This document shows, piece by piece, positions 32,319 to 40,082 of a DNA stretch of 42,268 bases. The notes beneath the pieces are model-generated. The model made no database searches, was not told where the DNA came from, and saw only the letters and a program-made list of their open reading frames with translations. How positions within the stretch are numbered: position 1 is the first letter of the stretch; each line of letters opens with the position of its first letter. The stretch is from assembly GCF_000961885.1 (NCBI RefSeq), contig NZ_JZKH01000075.1, forward strand, positions 1 through 42,268, in the 5' to 3' direction. This DNA is from Streptomyces rubellomurinus (GTDB taxonomy: Bacteria > Actinomycetota > Actinomycetes > Streptomycetales > Streptomycetaceae). Made by a program: the position numbers and the translations under genes.

Positions 32319-33107
32319 ATGGGCAGCGGTGAGACGCCCGCCGAGGTGCGCTGCGTGGCGGCCGTGCCGTGCTGGGTGAGCCTGACGGCCCGGGACCTGG
32401 AGGGTGCGAAGGGGTTCTACGGGCCGCTGCTGGGGTGGGAGTTCGAGCCCGGGCCGGACCGCTTCGGCCCGTACGTCCACGCGGTGGTCGGCGGGGAGGC
32501 GGTGGCCGGGCTGGGCGAGGCCGGCGGCGGGGCGATCCCGCTCGCGTGGACGGCCTACTTCGGGACGGAGAGCGCCGACGCCGCCGCCGACGCGGTGCGC
32601 GAGCGCGGCGGGACCCTGGCGGTCGGCCCGCTGGCCTTCGACGCCGGGCGGGTGGCCTTCGCCGCCGATCCGGCCGGCGCGCCGTTCGGGATCTGGGAGG
32701 GCCCGCCGGGCCGGGCCCGGCGGCTGGACCTGCCGGGCGCGCCGATGTGGATCGAGCTGCGCACTCCGGACCCGTTCGCGGCGGCGCTGTTCTACGGCCA
32801 GGTGTTCCGCTGGGACGGCCGCGACCCGGAGCGCTTCGAGGTCCGGTGGGAGCACGACCGGGTGGTGCTGCGGGCCGATGGGCACAGCGTCGCGGCGCTG
32901 GCGAAGGCGCAGCCGAGCGGCCCGGCCGGGCTGCCGCCGCACTGGGAGGTGTCCTTCGCCGTCCCCGATGCCGACCGGGCGCTGGCCCGGGCCGTGGAGC
33001 TGGGCGGCGCGCCGGTCGGCACGGCCTTCGACTCCCCGTACGGGCGGGTGGCGCGGCTGCGGGACGTCGAGGGCGCCCGGTTCGCGGTGATCAGCCCGAA
33101 GAGCTGA
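32319..33107 (+). CDS. Two-domain VOC (glyoxalase/bleomycin resistance-like) protein
   Basis: The product is 262 residues from ATG 32319 with GAGGAGG just upstream. Two VOC modules are visible. The first covers about 12-125 (CWVSLTARDLEGAKGFYGPLLGWEF to AADPAGAPFGIWEG). The second covers about 145-262 (PMWIELRTPDPFAAALFYGQVF to EGARFAVISPKS). The pair resembles the 27 kDa antigen/hydroxylase family CFP30B of mycobacteria. Metal ligands are not conserved well enough to claim glyoxalase activity. Ligand unknown. Confidence 0.88.
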   Translation: MGSGETPAEVRCVAAVPCWVSLTARDLEGAKGFYGPLLGWEFEPGPDRFGPYVHAVVGGEAVAGLGEAGGGAIPLAWTAYFGTESADAAADAVRERGGTLAVGPLAFDAGRVAFAADPAGAPFGIWEGPPGRARRLDLPGAPMWIELRTPDPFAAALFYGQVFRWDGRDPERFEVRWEHDRVVLRADGHSVAALAKAQPSGPAGLPPHWEVSFAVPDADRALARAVELGGAPVGTAFDSPYGRVARLRDVEGARFAVISPKS

Positions 33108-33123
33108 CCCGGTCCGCGGGCGG

Positions 33124-33582
33124 TCAGTCCGCCGGGCCGAGGGCCGCCCGCTCGGCCCGCAGCCGGTCGCCGAGCGCCGTCCGGGCCGCCGCGGGCAGGG
33201 CCTTGCGGGCGGCCGGGAAGAGCACCTTCTCCTCGCCGTCGAGGTGCCGCCGCAGGGTCTCGGCGAGGCCGGCGACCAGCGTGCCGAAGGCCGGGTCGGC
33301 CGGTCGCAGGCCCTGGAGGTCGGCGAGGTACTGCCCGATGGCCAGGTGGTCGTGGATGCCGCGGAACACCAGCGCCCCGCCGTCCGGGACGTCGTGCTGG
33401 ACCACCGGGAACAGGTGCTCCTCCTCGGCGGCGCAGTGGGTGAACAGCAGGTCGGTGAGCCGGGCGAGCAGCTCGCCGCGCTCGGCGGAGCCCTCGGGGG
33501 CGGCCTCGATCCGGTCGAGCAGGGTGCCGAGCTCGCGGTGGTCGGCGGTGAACTCGCCGAGGATGTCCGGCCTGCGGCTCAT
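33124..33582 (-). CDS. Hemerythrin HHE domain protein
   Basis: The product is 152 residues. The four helices carry the expected di-iron ligands: TADHRELGTLLDRIE, FTHCAAEEEHLFPVVQ (H-x4-E type), GIHDHLAIGQYLADL and LRRHLDGEEKVLFPAARKAL (H-x3-E). HHE proteins bind O2, NO or iron and are often linked to stress. It is preceded by an unusual pair of nested palindromes. Confidence 0.92.
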   Translation of the reverse strand: MSRRPDILGEFTADHRELGTLLDRIEAAPEGSAERGELLARLTDLLFTHCAAEEEHLFPVVQHDVPDGGALVFRGIHDHLAIGQYLADLQGLRPADPAFGTLVAGLAETLRRHLDGEEKVLFPAARKALPAAARTALGDRLRAERAALGPAD

Positions 33583-33617
33583 GGCGCGACCGCCTTTCGC
33601 ACGGAGTCACGGGCGGC

Positions 33618-33655
33618 CGCCGGATACCGGCCCCCGTACTGTCCAGTATCCGGCG
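33618..33655. promoter_or_regulatory. Nested palindromes upstream of the hemerythrin gene
   Basis: Outer arms CGCCGGATAC (33618-33627) and GTATCCGGCG (33646-33655) match perfectly over 10 bp with 18 bp between them. A second palindrome TACTG-TC-CAGTA (33637-33648) overlaps the right arm. The set is 36 bp upstream of the hemerythrin start and 63 bp after the TIGR03086 stop. It could be an operator, or a terminator of the upstream gene. Confidence 0.5.
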
Positions 33656-33717
33656 CCGCGAGGCCGTACACCCCGGCCGGAGCTCCCGGGACGGCCGTCA
33701 CGCCCGGTCGCGGGCCC

Positions 33718-34314
33718 TCACTCCTGGTCGCGCCGCCCGGCGAGGGCGAGCAGCCGGGTCTGCGGGCCGGCCTTCTCGGGGACGGGCACGGGCGGGTCGA
33801 AGAGGCCGCTGGCGGAGAGGTCGCCGTAGTCGGCGAGCTGTTCGAGGGCGAAGTCGACCAGGTCCTCCGGCAGCCGGGTGCCGTGTCCGATGCCGGTGGC
33901 GAGGTCCCAGCTGTGGATGACGAGGTCGGTGGTCAGCTGGTCCAGGTAGTAGCGGCCGGAGGCGTCCCCGAAGGAGAGGTGGACGATCAGCTGGGTGGCG
34001 CCGGGGACGGCGAAGGCGCGGTCGGCGGCCCGGGCGGCCGCGGTCCAGGCGGCGACCGGGTCGTCGCCGAGCAGGTCGCCGTCGAAGCGGCCGCCGACCT
34101 CGGAGACGGTGGCGCCCATCAGCAGTTCGGGCACCCAGAGCTGTTCGCCGGTGAGGTGGTTGACCAGGTCGCGGACGCTCCAGTCGGTGCACGGGGTGGG
34201 GGAGTCCCACTGTCCGGGGGTGATCAGCCGGACGCGTTCGTCGAAGGCGGCCAGCGCCCGGGTGTACGGGCTGCGGTCCTCGGTCGCGTCCTGGTCGTGC
34301 GGGTTTCGGGCCAT
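33718..34314 (-). CDS. TIGR03086 family metal-binding (DinB-fold) protein
   Basis: The product is 198 residues. PYTRALAAFDERVRLITPGQWDSPTPCTDWSVRDLVNHLTGEQLWVPELL is the classic TIGR03086/MDMPI N-terminus, with the metal His in VNHLTGEQ; the later TTDLVIHSWDLATGIGHGTRLPEDLV gives the conserved HSWDLA motif. These proteins are predicted mycothiol-dependent enzymes or metal-binding proteins of unknown reaction. It is divergent from doxX, and the shared upstream region carries the MarR operator pair. Confidence 0.9.
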   Translation of the reverse strand: MARNPHDQDATEDRSPYTRALAAFDERVRLITPGQWDSPTPCTDWSVRDLVNHLTGEQLWVPELLMGATVSEVGGRFDGDLLGDDPVAAWTAAARAADRAFAVPGATQLIVHLSFGDASGRYYLDQLTTDLVIHSWDLATGIGHGTRLPEDLVDFALEQLADYGDLSASGLFDPPVPVPEKAGPQTRLLALAGRRDQE

Positions 34315-34371
34315 GCCTCCACCCTGCCCCGGCCCGGACGAGGGGCGCACCTCGCCCACGGTCCGTCAGTT

Positions 34372-34425
34372 GTTCAAATTCGAACTCCGGGGTACGGTCG
34401 AAGAGCGGCCGGTTCAAATTTGAAC
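34372..34425. promoter_or_regulatory. Paired MarR-type operators, TIGR03086/doxX intergenic region
   Basis: GTTCAAATTCGAAC (34372-34385) and the perfect GTTCAAATTTGAAC (34412-34425) are 40 bp apart. Read on the minus strand, the order (perfect, then GTTCGAATTTGAAC) is the same as at 12593-12646. Toward the TIGR03086 gene a TTGAAC hexamer (complement of 34412-34417) is followed after 17 bp by TACCCC (complement of 34389-34394), again as at the first locus. Confidence 0.85.
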
Positions 34426-34538
34426 AACGGCGCGGCGGGGCGACGCCCCCTGCCCGGCCGCCCGCCCGCACCGCGATCGCCCTGGTGATCGCCCCGACCG
34501 GCGACCCCGACCGACGACCCCGACCGATGGAGACGCGC

Positions 34539-35138
34539 ATGCCGAGCAGCAGCCCGAGCACGACCGCCCCCACCGCGGCCGCCACCGCCCCGGCCGCCAC
34601 CGCCACGACCGACCGCCCGACCTGGAGCGGCGCCGCGCCCGCGGCGACCTCCCCGCACGCCTACGACGCCGGACTCCTGCTGCTGCGCCTGGCCCTCGGC
34701 CTGACCATGGCCGCGCACGGCAGCCAGAAGCTGTTCGGCTGGTTCGGCGGCGGCGGCCTGGACGGCACCGGCCAGTTCTTCACGATGAGCGGCTACCCGG
34801 CCGGCCACGCCATGGCCGTGGTCGCCGGCCTGACCGAGACGCTGGGCGGACTCGCCCTCGCGGTCGGCCTGTTGACCCCGCTGGCCGGTGCCGCGATCGT
34901 CGGCACGATGGTCAACGCGATCGCCGTCACCTGGGGTGGCGGCTTCTTCGCCCCGAAGGGCAACGAGTACGAGCTGCTGCTGACGGCGGCCGCCGCCGCG
35001 CTCGCCCTGACCGGTCCGGGCCGCTACGCCGTGGACCGCTTCCTGCCCGTGCTGCGCGCGCACCGGCTGGCGTACGGCGCGGCCGCCGTGGTGGTCGGCC
35101 TGGCGACGGCCGGAGTGGTCCTGCTGCTCCGGAAGTAG
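34539..35138 (+). CDS. DoxX family membrane protein
   Basis: The product is 199 residues from ATG 34539, with GGAGA 5 bp upstream; ATG 34527 is possible. After a Thr/Ala/Pro-rich N-terminus of about 45 residues it has four TM helices: LLLLRLALGLTMAAHGSQKLF, MAVVAGLTETLGGLALAVGLL, LAGAAIVGTMVNAIAVTWG and the C-terminal AYGAAAVVVGLATAGVVLLL, with the GSQKLFGWFGGGGLDGTGQFF loop of DoxX/YphA proteins. In Bacillus a DoxX-type gene (mhqP) belongs to the quinone-induced MhqR regulon. A strong terminator follows directly. Confidence 0.9.
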   Translation: MPSSSPSTTAPTAAATAPAATATTDRPTWSGAAPAATSPHAYDAGLLLLRLALGLTMAAHGSQKLFGWFGGGGLDGTGQFFTMSGYPAGHAMAVVAGLTETLGGLALAVGLLTPLAGAAIVGTMVNAIAVTWGGGFFAPKGNEYELLLTAAAAALALTGPGRYAVDRFLPVLRAHRLAYGAAAVVVGLATAGVVLLLRK

Positions 35139-35161
35139 CCCGCGAGCTGCCAACTCCCGCT

Positions 35162-35202
35162 CGGAGGGGCCGTGCTGACGTCACGTCGGCACGGCCCCTC
35201 CG
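35162..35202 (+). terminator. Strong hairpin terminator after doxX
   Basis: CGGAGGGGCCGTG pairs with CACGGCCCCTCCG, and the inner CTGACG pairs with CGTCGG (one G-U), leaving a TCA loop. The stem is about 19 bp. It begins 23 bp after the doxX stop. No U-tract follows. Confidence 0.85.
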
Positions 35203-35265
35203 CCGCTGCGTCGCGAACCGCCCGCGCATCGCGCACCCGCCGAGGGCTATCCAACGTCATGTGAT

Positions 35266-35288
35266 GTGTGCCATGGTACATGTCACAC
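35266..35288. promoter_or_regulatory. Interrupted palindrome upstream of the collagenase gene
   Basis: Arms GTGTGCCATG (35266-35275) and CATGTCACAC (35279-35288) are complementary except at one position, around a GTA centre. It lies 112 bp upstream of the collagenase GTG, in the 262-bp gap after doxX. The size and symmetry suit an operator. No regulator is adjacent. Confidence 0.5.
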
Positions 35289-35400
35289 TCCCCACCGTGT
35301 TCCCGGCGGAACCGCCCCCACGCGGCCCGTCGCCAACGGTCCTCGCCACCCCCACCGGCCGTACCCCCAGTGCGGCCGACGACGGCCCGGAGGCCCCCAC

Positions 35401-37680
35401 GTGAGTCCTGTACGTCTGCTGCGACTCCCGCAGCTGGCACGCTTGTTGACGTTCGCCCTGACCCTGCTCCTGGCACTCGGCCTGTTCGCCCCGCGCGGCC
35501 AGGCCGCCCCCGCCGCCCCCGCGAAGGGCGGCGGCACGCCCCCGGCCAGCGCCGCCCCCACCGCGCCGGCCCCGCAGCCCGCCACCGGCGCGGCCCGACC
35601 GGACGGCGACGAGCGGCGGTTCACCACCGCCGACCGGCGCGCCCCGCTCCCGGTGGACACCGCGCCGGCCGAGGCCAAGCCGGCCGCCAAGTCCCTGGCC
35701 GCCGGACAGCCCTGCAACGCCGGCGACTTCACCAGCCGCACGGGCAGCGCGCTGGTGCAGCAGATCACCTCCGCCGCCGTGGACTGCGTCAACCAGCTGT
35801 TCCAGCTCACCGGCACCGACGCGGCCGGCGCCTTCCGTGAGTCGCAGATGGTCACGGTGGCGAACGCGCTGCGCGACGCCGCCGTCAACTACCCGGGCGA
35901 CAACAGCACTTCGGTCGAGCAGCTGGTGCTCTACCTGCGCGCCGGCTACTTCGTGCAGTGGTACCACAAGGACGACGTCGGCCCGTACGGCAGTGCCCTG
36001 CAGGGCGCGATCCGCCCGGCGCTGGACGGCTTCTTCGCCGGCGCGCACTCGCGCGACGTCACCTCCGGCAACGCGCAGATCCTGGGCGAGGCCGTCACCC
36101 TGACCGACAGCGCGCAGGAGAACACCCGCTACCTGTGGGTGGTCAAGCGCCTGCTGAACGACTACAACAGCGCCACCTGGAACCCGGCCGGCATGGCCTG
36201 GGCCGTGAACCCGGCGTTCACCGTGCTGTTCCGCGGCCACCAGCTGCCCGACTTCGTGGCGGCCGTCCAGGCCGACCCGAGCGTGCTGGACGCGCTGTCC
36301 GCCTTCGCGACCCGTAACAACGGCCAACTCGGCGGCGACTACGACGTCCTGGTCTACAACGCCACCAAGGAGCTGGGCCGCTTCCTGCAGTACCCGGCGC
36401 TCCAGGCGAAGGTCCGCCCGCTCGTCCAGGCGCTCGCCCAGCAGTCCGCGCCGAACGGCCGCACCGTCCACGAGTGGGCCGCGGTCGCCGAGGCGGTCGG
36501 CTACTACGACACCGCCAACTGCTCGTACTACGGCGTCTGCAACGCCTCCGACCAGCTCAAGTCAGGTGTGCTGAAGGTGAGTTACACCTGCAGCCCGAGC
36601 ATCAAGCTGATCGCCCAGGCGCTCGACAGCACCCAGCTCACCAGCACCTGCTCCAGCCTGACCGGCCAGGACGCCTTCTTCCACTCGGTGGTGCGTGACA
36701 ACGGCCCGGTCAAGGACGACAACAACACCACGATCGAGGTCGTGGTCTTCCACTCCTCGCTCGACTACCAGGTGCTGGCCGCCGCCATCTACGGCATCGA
36801 CACCAACAACGGCGGCATGTACCTGGAGGGCAAGCCGAACGTCGCCGGCAACCAGCCGCGCTTCCTCTGCTACGAGGCCGAGTGGGCCCGCCCGGCGTTC
36901 CAGATCTGGAACCTCAACCACGAGTACACCCACTACCTCGACGGCCGCTTCGACATGTACGGCGACTTCGACGCCGGCATGACCACCCCGACCGTCTGGT
37001 GGGTCGAGGGCTTCGCCGAGTACGTCTCCTACTCCTACCGCAAGGTCGTCAACGACGGCGCGATCGCGGCCGCCGCCCGGCACACCTACAAGCTCAGCGA
37101 CCTCTTCGACACCGTCTACGGCGACCAGGAGCGGGTGTACCGCTGGGGCTACCTGGCCGTGCGCTACATGCTGGAGCAGCACCGCGCCGACGTGGACGCC
37201 CTGCTCGCCAAGTACCGGGTGGGGGACTGGGCCGGTGGCCGCACGCTGCTCAAGACCACCATCGGCACCCGCTACGACGCCGACTTCGACAGCTGGCTGA
37301 CCGGCTGCGCCAACGGCGGCTGCGCGACCACCCCGACCGTCCCGCAGGTGCCCGAGTGCACCGCCGCCGACACCCGCCAGCTGGCCGCGAACTGCGGCCG
37401 CAGCAACGTCGCCGCCACCACCGGCAACTACGCGCACTTCTACGTCTGGGTGCCGGCCGGCACCCAGCGGCTGACCGTCACCAGCGGCGGCGGCACGGGC
37501 AACGCCGACCTCTACTACAGCCCGTCCGGCTGGGCGTACACCAACGCCTACACGACGCGCTCGGCCGGCCCGGACAACTCCGAGACGCTGACCGTCACCA
37601 ACCCGCCGGCCGGCTACGTCTACTTCAGCCTCTACGCCCAGCAGGGCTTCAGCGGGGTGAGCGTCGCCAGCCAGTTCTGA
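35401..37680 (+). CDS. Secreted microbial collagenase, peptidase family M9, with PPC domain
   Basis: The product is 759 residues from GTG 35401, with CGGAGG about 8 bp upstream; the longer frame to 35266 starts inside the upstream palindrome. A signal peptide (RLPQLARLLTFALTLLLALGLF) and a Pro/Ala-rich linker precede the M9 N-terminal activator domain (ACNAGDFTSRTGSALVQQI onward). The zinc site is NLNHEYTHYLDGRF (His507-Glu-Tyr-Thr-His511) with the third ligand in WWVEGFAEYVSY (Glu536), as in clostridial ColG. The last 100 residues (from about 660) are a bacterial pre-peptidase C-terminal domain (NYAHFYVWVPAGTQRLTVTSGGGTGNADLYY). The gene ends at a strong terminator. Confidence 0.95.
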   Translation: MSPVRLLRLPQLARLLTFALTLLLALGLFAPRGQAAPAAPAKGGGTPPASAAPTAPAPQPATGAARPDGDERRFTTADRRAPLPVDTAPAEAKPAAKSLAAGQPCNAGDFTSRTGSALVQQITSAAVDCVNQLFQLTGTDAAGAFRESQMVTVANALRDAAVNYPGDNSTSVEQLVLYLRAGYFVQWYHKDDVGPYGSALQGAIRPALDGFFAGAHSRDVTSGNAQILGEAVTLTDSAQENTRYLWVVKRLLNDYNSATWNPAGMAWAVNPAFTVLFRGHQLPDFVAAVQADPSVLDALSAFATRNNGQLGGDYDVLVYNATKELGRFLQYPALQAKVRPLVQALAQQSAPNGRTVHEWAAVAEAVGYYDTANCSYYGVCNASDQLKSGVLKVSYTCSPSIKLIAQALDSTQLTSTCSSLTGQDAFFHSVVRDNGPVKDDNNTTIEVVVFHSSLDYQVLAAAIYGIDTNNGGMYLEGKPNVAGNQPRFLCYEAEWARPAFQIWNLNHEYTHYLDGRFDMYGDFDAGMTTPTVWWVEGFAEYVSYSYRKVVNDGAIAAAARHTYKLSDLFDTVYGDQERVYRWGYLAVRYMLEQHRADVDALLAKYRVGDWAGGRTLLKTTIGTRYDADFDSWLTGCANGGCATTPTVPQVPECTAADTRQLAANCGRSNVAATTGNYAHFYVWVPAGTQRLTVTSGGGTGNADLYYSPSGWAYTNAYTTRSAGPDNSETLTVTNPPAGYVYFSLYAQQGFSGVSVASQF

Positions 37681-37711
37681 TCCGACCCGATCCGACGCGA
37701 GCACACCACCG

Positions 37712-37739
37712 ACCGCCCCGGCACCCCCGCCGGGGCGGT
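37712..37739 (+). terminator. Hairpin terminator after the collagenase gene
   Basis: ACCGCCCCGGC (37712-37722) pairs perfectly with GCCGGGGCGGT (37729-37739) around an ACCCCC loop. It starts 32 bp after the collagenase stop and lies before the convergent PP2C gene, so it can serve both. Confidence 0.88.
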
Positions 37740-37778
37740 TCGGCGTCCGCGGTCCGTCCGCAAGGCGTCCACCGGGCG

Positions 37779-38540
37779 TCAGGCCCCGATCCGCACCAGC
37801 GCCAGGGTGATGTTGTCCGGCCCGCCGGCCTCGATCGCCGCCTTCCACAGCTCGAACGCGGCCTTGCCGTCCGCCCGCCCGGAGCCCTCGTCCGGCCGGG
37901 CCAGCAGCTCGGCCAGCTCCTCCTCGGGCACCGGGTCGGTCAGGCCGTCGCTGCACACCAGGTAGCGGTCGCCGGGCACCAGCGGCTCGGTCCGCACGTG
38001 CGGCTCGACGAAGGTGAGCCCGAGCGAGCCGCCGAGGGTCTGGGTGACCACCGAGGTGGTGCGCCGGCCGGGCGGCAGCGGCGGGCTGTCGTCCACGCTG
38101 ACCCGGCGCAGCCCGTCCCCGTCGATCCGGTACACCCGGCTGTCGCCGACGTTGAAGGCCACCGCCCGTTCGGGCAGCAGCACCAGCCCGGCGACGGTGG
38201 TGCCCATCGCGGCCAGTTCCGGCTGCCCGGCGGTGGCCGCGTAGACGGCCCGGTTGCACTCCTGCAGCTCGGCCCGGACGGCCTCCTCGCCGTCCAGCCC
38301 GCCCCCGGCCGCCGCGAGCCGGCGGGCGACCAGGGCGCTGGCCACCTCGCCGCCGGGGTGCCCGCCGAGGCCGTCCGCGACGGCGACCACGCAGGGCGGG
38401 CCGAGCGGGAACAGCAGGGTCTGCGGGTTGGCGGTCACGGTGGCGCAGAGCGTCCACGGGCCGACCGCGAGGCTGTCCTCGTTGTGCTCCCGCACCAGGC
38501 CCTCGTGGCTCAGCGCGCTCACCGCGATGTACGCCGCCAT
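37779..38540 (-). CDS. PP2C-type serine/threonine protein phosphatase
   Basis: The product is 253 residues from ATG 38540; ATG 38573 would add 11 residues of glycine-rich sequence. PP2C motifs are complete: LVREHNEDSLAV, VVAVADGLGGHPGGEVAS (metal-binding DG), MGTTVAGLVL, VGDSRVYRIDGDGLRRVS, LVCSDGLTD and GGPDNITLALVRIGA. It should remove phosphate from Ser/Thr with Mn/Mg and counter Hanks-type kinases. No kinase or FHA gene is adjacent, so it is an orphan. Confidence 0.93.
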   Translation of the reverse strand: MAAYIAVSALSHEGLVREHNEDSLAVGPWTLCATVTANPQTLLFPLGPPCVVAVADGLGGHPGGEVASALVARRLAAAGGGLDGEEAVRAELQECNRAVYAATAGQPELAAMGTTVAGLVLLPERAVAFNVGDSRVYRIDGDGLRRVSVDDSPPLPPGRRTTSVVTQTLGGSLGLTFVEPHVRTEPLVPGDRYLVCSDGLTDPVPEEELAELLARPDEGSGRADGKAAFELWKAAIEAGGPDNITLALVRIGA

Positions 38541-38685
38541 CGGTCCGCCGCCCTTCCGGAAGCCCCCTCCCATTGTCGGCGCCGCTTGTCGGCGCCGCGC
38601 CCGCGCTCGTCGGCCGAGGGCGTTGGGGCCCGGTCCGGACACCGGGGAACAATCCCGCGCAGCCGGATGCTAGGGTGGTTGAAAG

Positions 38686-38705
38686 TTGGACTACATTGGA
38701 CGACA
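38686..38705 (+). repeat. Tandem 10-bp repeat before the LLM gene
   Basis: TTGGACTACA (38686-38695) is followed by TTGGACGACA (38696-38705) and a partial TGGAC. It overlaps the alternative start ATG 38705, which therefore is less likely to be used than ATG 38732. TAGGGT (38671-38676) just upstream may be a -10 element, with the repeat in the early transcribed region. Confidence 0.55.
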
Positions 38706-38731
38706 TGGACCCCTGGAGTGTGGTGGGCAGC

Positions 38732-39829
38732 ATGCAGTTCGGAATCTTCAGCGTCGGTGACGTCACGCCCGACCCGACCACCGGCCGCACGCCCAGCGAG
38801 CACGAGCGGATCAAGGCGATGGTCGCCATCGCGCGCAAGGCCGAGGAGGTGGGCCTGGACGTCTTCGCGACCGGCGAGCACCACAACCCGCCGTTCGTGC
38901 CGTCCTCGCCGACGACCATGCTCGGCTACATCGCCGCGCGGACCGAGCGCATCATCCTCTCCACCGCGACCACGTTGATCACCACCAACGACCCGGTGAA
39001 GATCGCCGAGGACTTCGCGATGCTCCAGCACCTCGCCGACGGCCGGGTGGACGTCATGATGGGCCGCGGCAACACCGGCCCGGTCTACCCGTGGTTCGGC
39101 CAGGACATCCGCCAGGGCATCCCGCTCGCGGTCGAGAACTACGCGCTGCTGCACCAGCTGTGGCGCGAGGACGTGGTCGACTGGCAGGGCCGCTTCCGCA
39201 CCCCGCTGCAGGGCTTCACCTCGACGCCGCGCCCCCTCGACGACGTGCCGCCGTTCGTCTGGCACGGCTCCATCCGCAGCCCGGAGATCGCCGAACAGGC
39301 CGCCTACTACGGCGACGGCTTCTTCGCGAACAACATCTTCTGGCCCAAGGAGCACTTCCAGCGGCTGATCGAGCTGTACCGCGAGCGCTACGCCCACTAC
39401 GGCCACGGCACGCCCGAGCAGGCGATCGTCGGCCTCGGCGGGCAGGTGTTCATGCGGAGGAACTCCCAGGACGCGGTGCGCGAGTTCCGTCCGTACTTCG
39501 ACAACGCGCCGGTGTACGGGCACGGGCCCTCGCTGGAGGAGTTCACCGCGCAGACCCCGCTGACCGTGGGCAGCCCGCAGGAGGTCGTCGAGAAGACGCT
39601 GACCTTCCGCGAGACCTTCGGCGACTACCAGCGCCAGCTGTTCCTGATGGACCACGCCGGCCTGCCGCTGAAGACCGTGCTGGAGCAGCTGGACCTGCTC
39701 GGCGAGGAGGTCGTGCCGGTGCTGCGCGCGGAGTTCGCCAAGGGCCGCCCGGCCGGGGTGCCGGACGGGCCGACCCACGCCGCGCTGGTCGCGGCGCGCG
39801 AGGCGAAGGCCGTGGAACCGGCCGAGTAG
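38732..39829 (+). CDS. LLM class flavin-dependent oxidoreductase
   Basis: The product is 365 residues from ATG 38732. MQFGIFSVGDVTPDPTTGRTPSEHERI and the later DVFATGEHHNPPF, LSTATTLITTNDPVKIAEDFAMLQHLADGRVDVMMGRGNTGPVYPWFG and YYGDGFFANN match the bacterial luciferase-like family in the CE1758 subgroup. The enzyme is expected to use FMN with NAD(P)H or a partner reductase; the substrate is unknown. A tandem 10-bp repeat lies just before the start, and a strong terminator follows the gene. Confidence 0.93.
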   Translation: MQFGIFSVGDVTPDPTTGRTPSEHERIKAMVAIARKAEEVGLDVFATGEHHNPPFVPSSPTTMLGYIAARTERIILSTATTLITTNDPVKIAEDFAMLQHLADGRVDVMMGRGNTGPVYPWFGQDIRQGIPLAVENYALLHQLWREDVVDWQGRFRTPLQGFTSTPRPLDDVPPFVWHGSIRSPEIAEQAAYYGDGFFANNIFWPKEHFQRLIELYRERYAHYGHGTPEQAIVGLGGQVFMRRNSQDAVREFRPYFDNAPVYGHGPSLEEFTAQTPLTVGSPQEVVEKTLTFRETFGDYQRQLFLMDHAGLPLKTVLEQLDLLGEEVVPVLRAEFAKGRPAGVPDGPTHAALVAAREAKAVEPAE

Positions 39830-39847
39830 GCCGAACGGCCGCGGCCA

Positions 39848-39884
39848 CGGAAGGGGTGGGTGCGCGGCGCACCCGCCCCTTCCG
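39848..39884 (+). terminator. Hairpin terminator after the LLM gene
   Basis: CGGAAGGGGTGGGTGCG pairs with CGCACCCGCCCCTTCCG (one G-U) around a short CGG loop. The stem is about 16-17 bp and begins 19 bp after the stop. Confidence 0.85.
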
Positions 39885-40002
39885 GCCGTCCGGGCGAGCG
39901 TCGGCCGCGCCGAAACGTCCACTGTGCGGTGTAATCGTACGGATGATCAGATTCATGCCGATCCGTGCCGCCGCGCACCCGGCCGCCGCACCCGAGGCGC
40001 CC

Positions 40003-40062
40003 GCGCACCCGGCCCCCGCGCACCCGGCCCCCGCGCACCCGGCCCCCGCGCACCCGGCCCCC
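40003..40062. repeat. 15-bp tandem repeat, four exact copies, upstream of the Dyp peroxidase
   Basis: GCGCACCCGGCCCCC is present at 40003, 40018, 40033 and 40048 without a mismatch, ending 8 bp before the GGAGGA ribosome-binding site of the peroxidase. It is probably in the 5' leader. An ATG at 39943 opens a 58-codon frame through it (Ala-His-Pro repeats), which I do not call as a gene. Confidence 0.92.
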
Positions 40063-40082
40063 GGACAGGGAGGAACCGCCCC

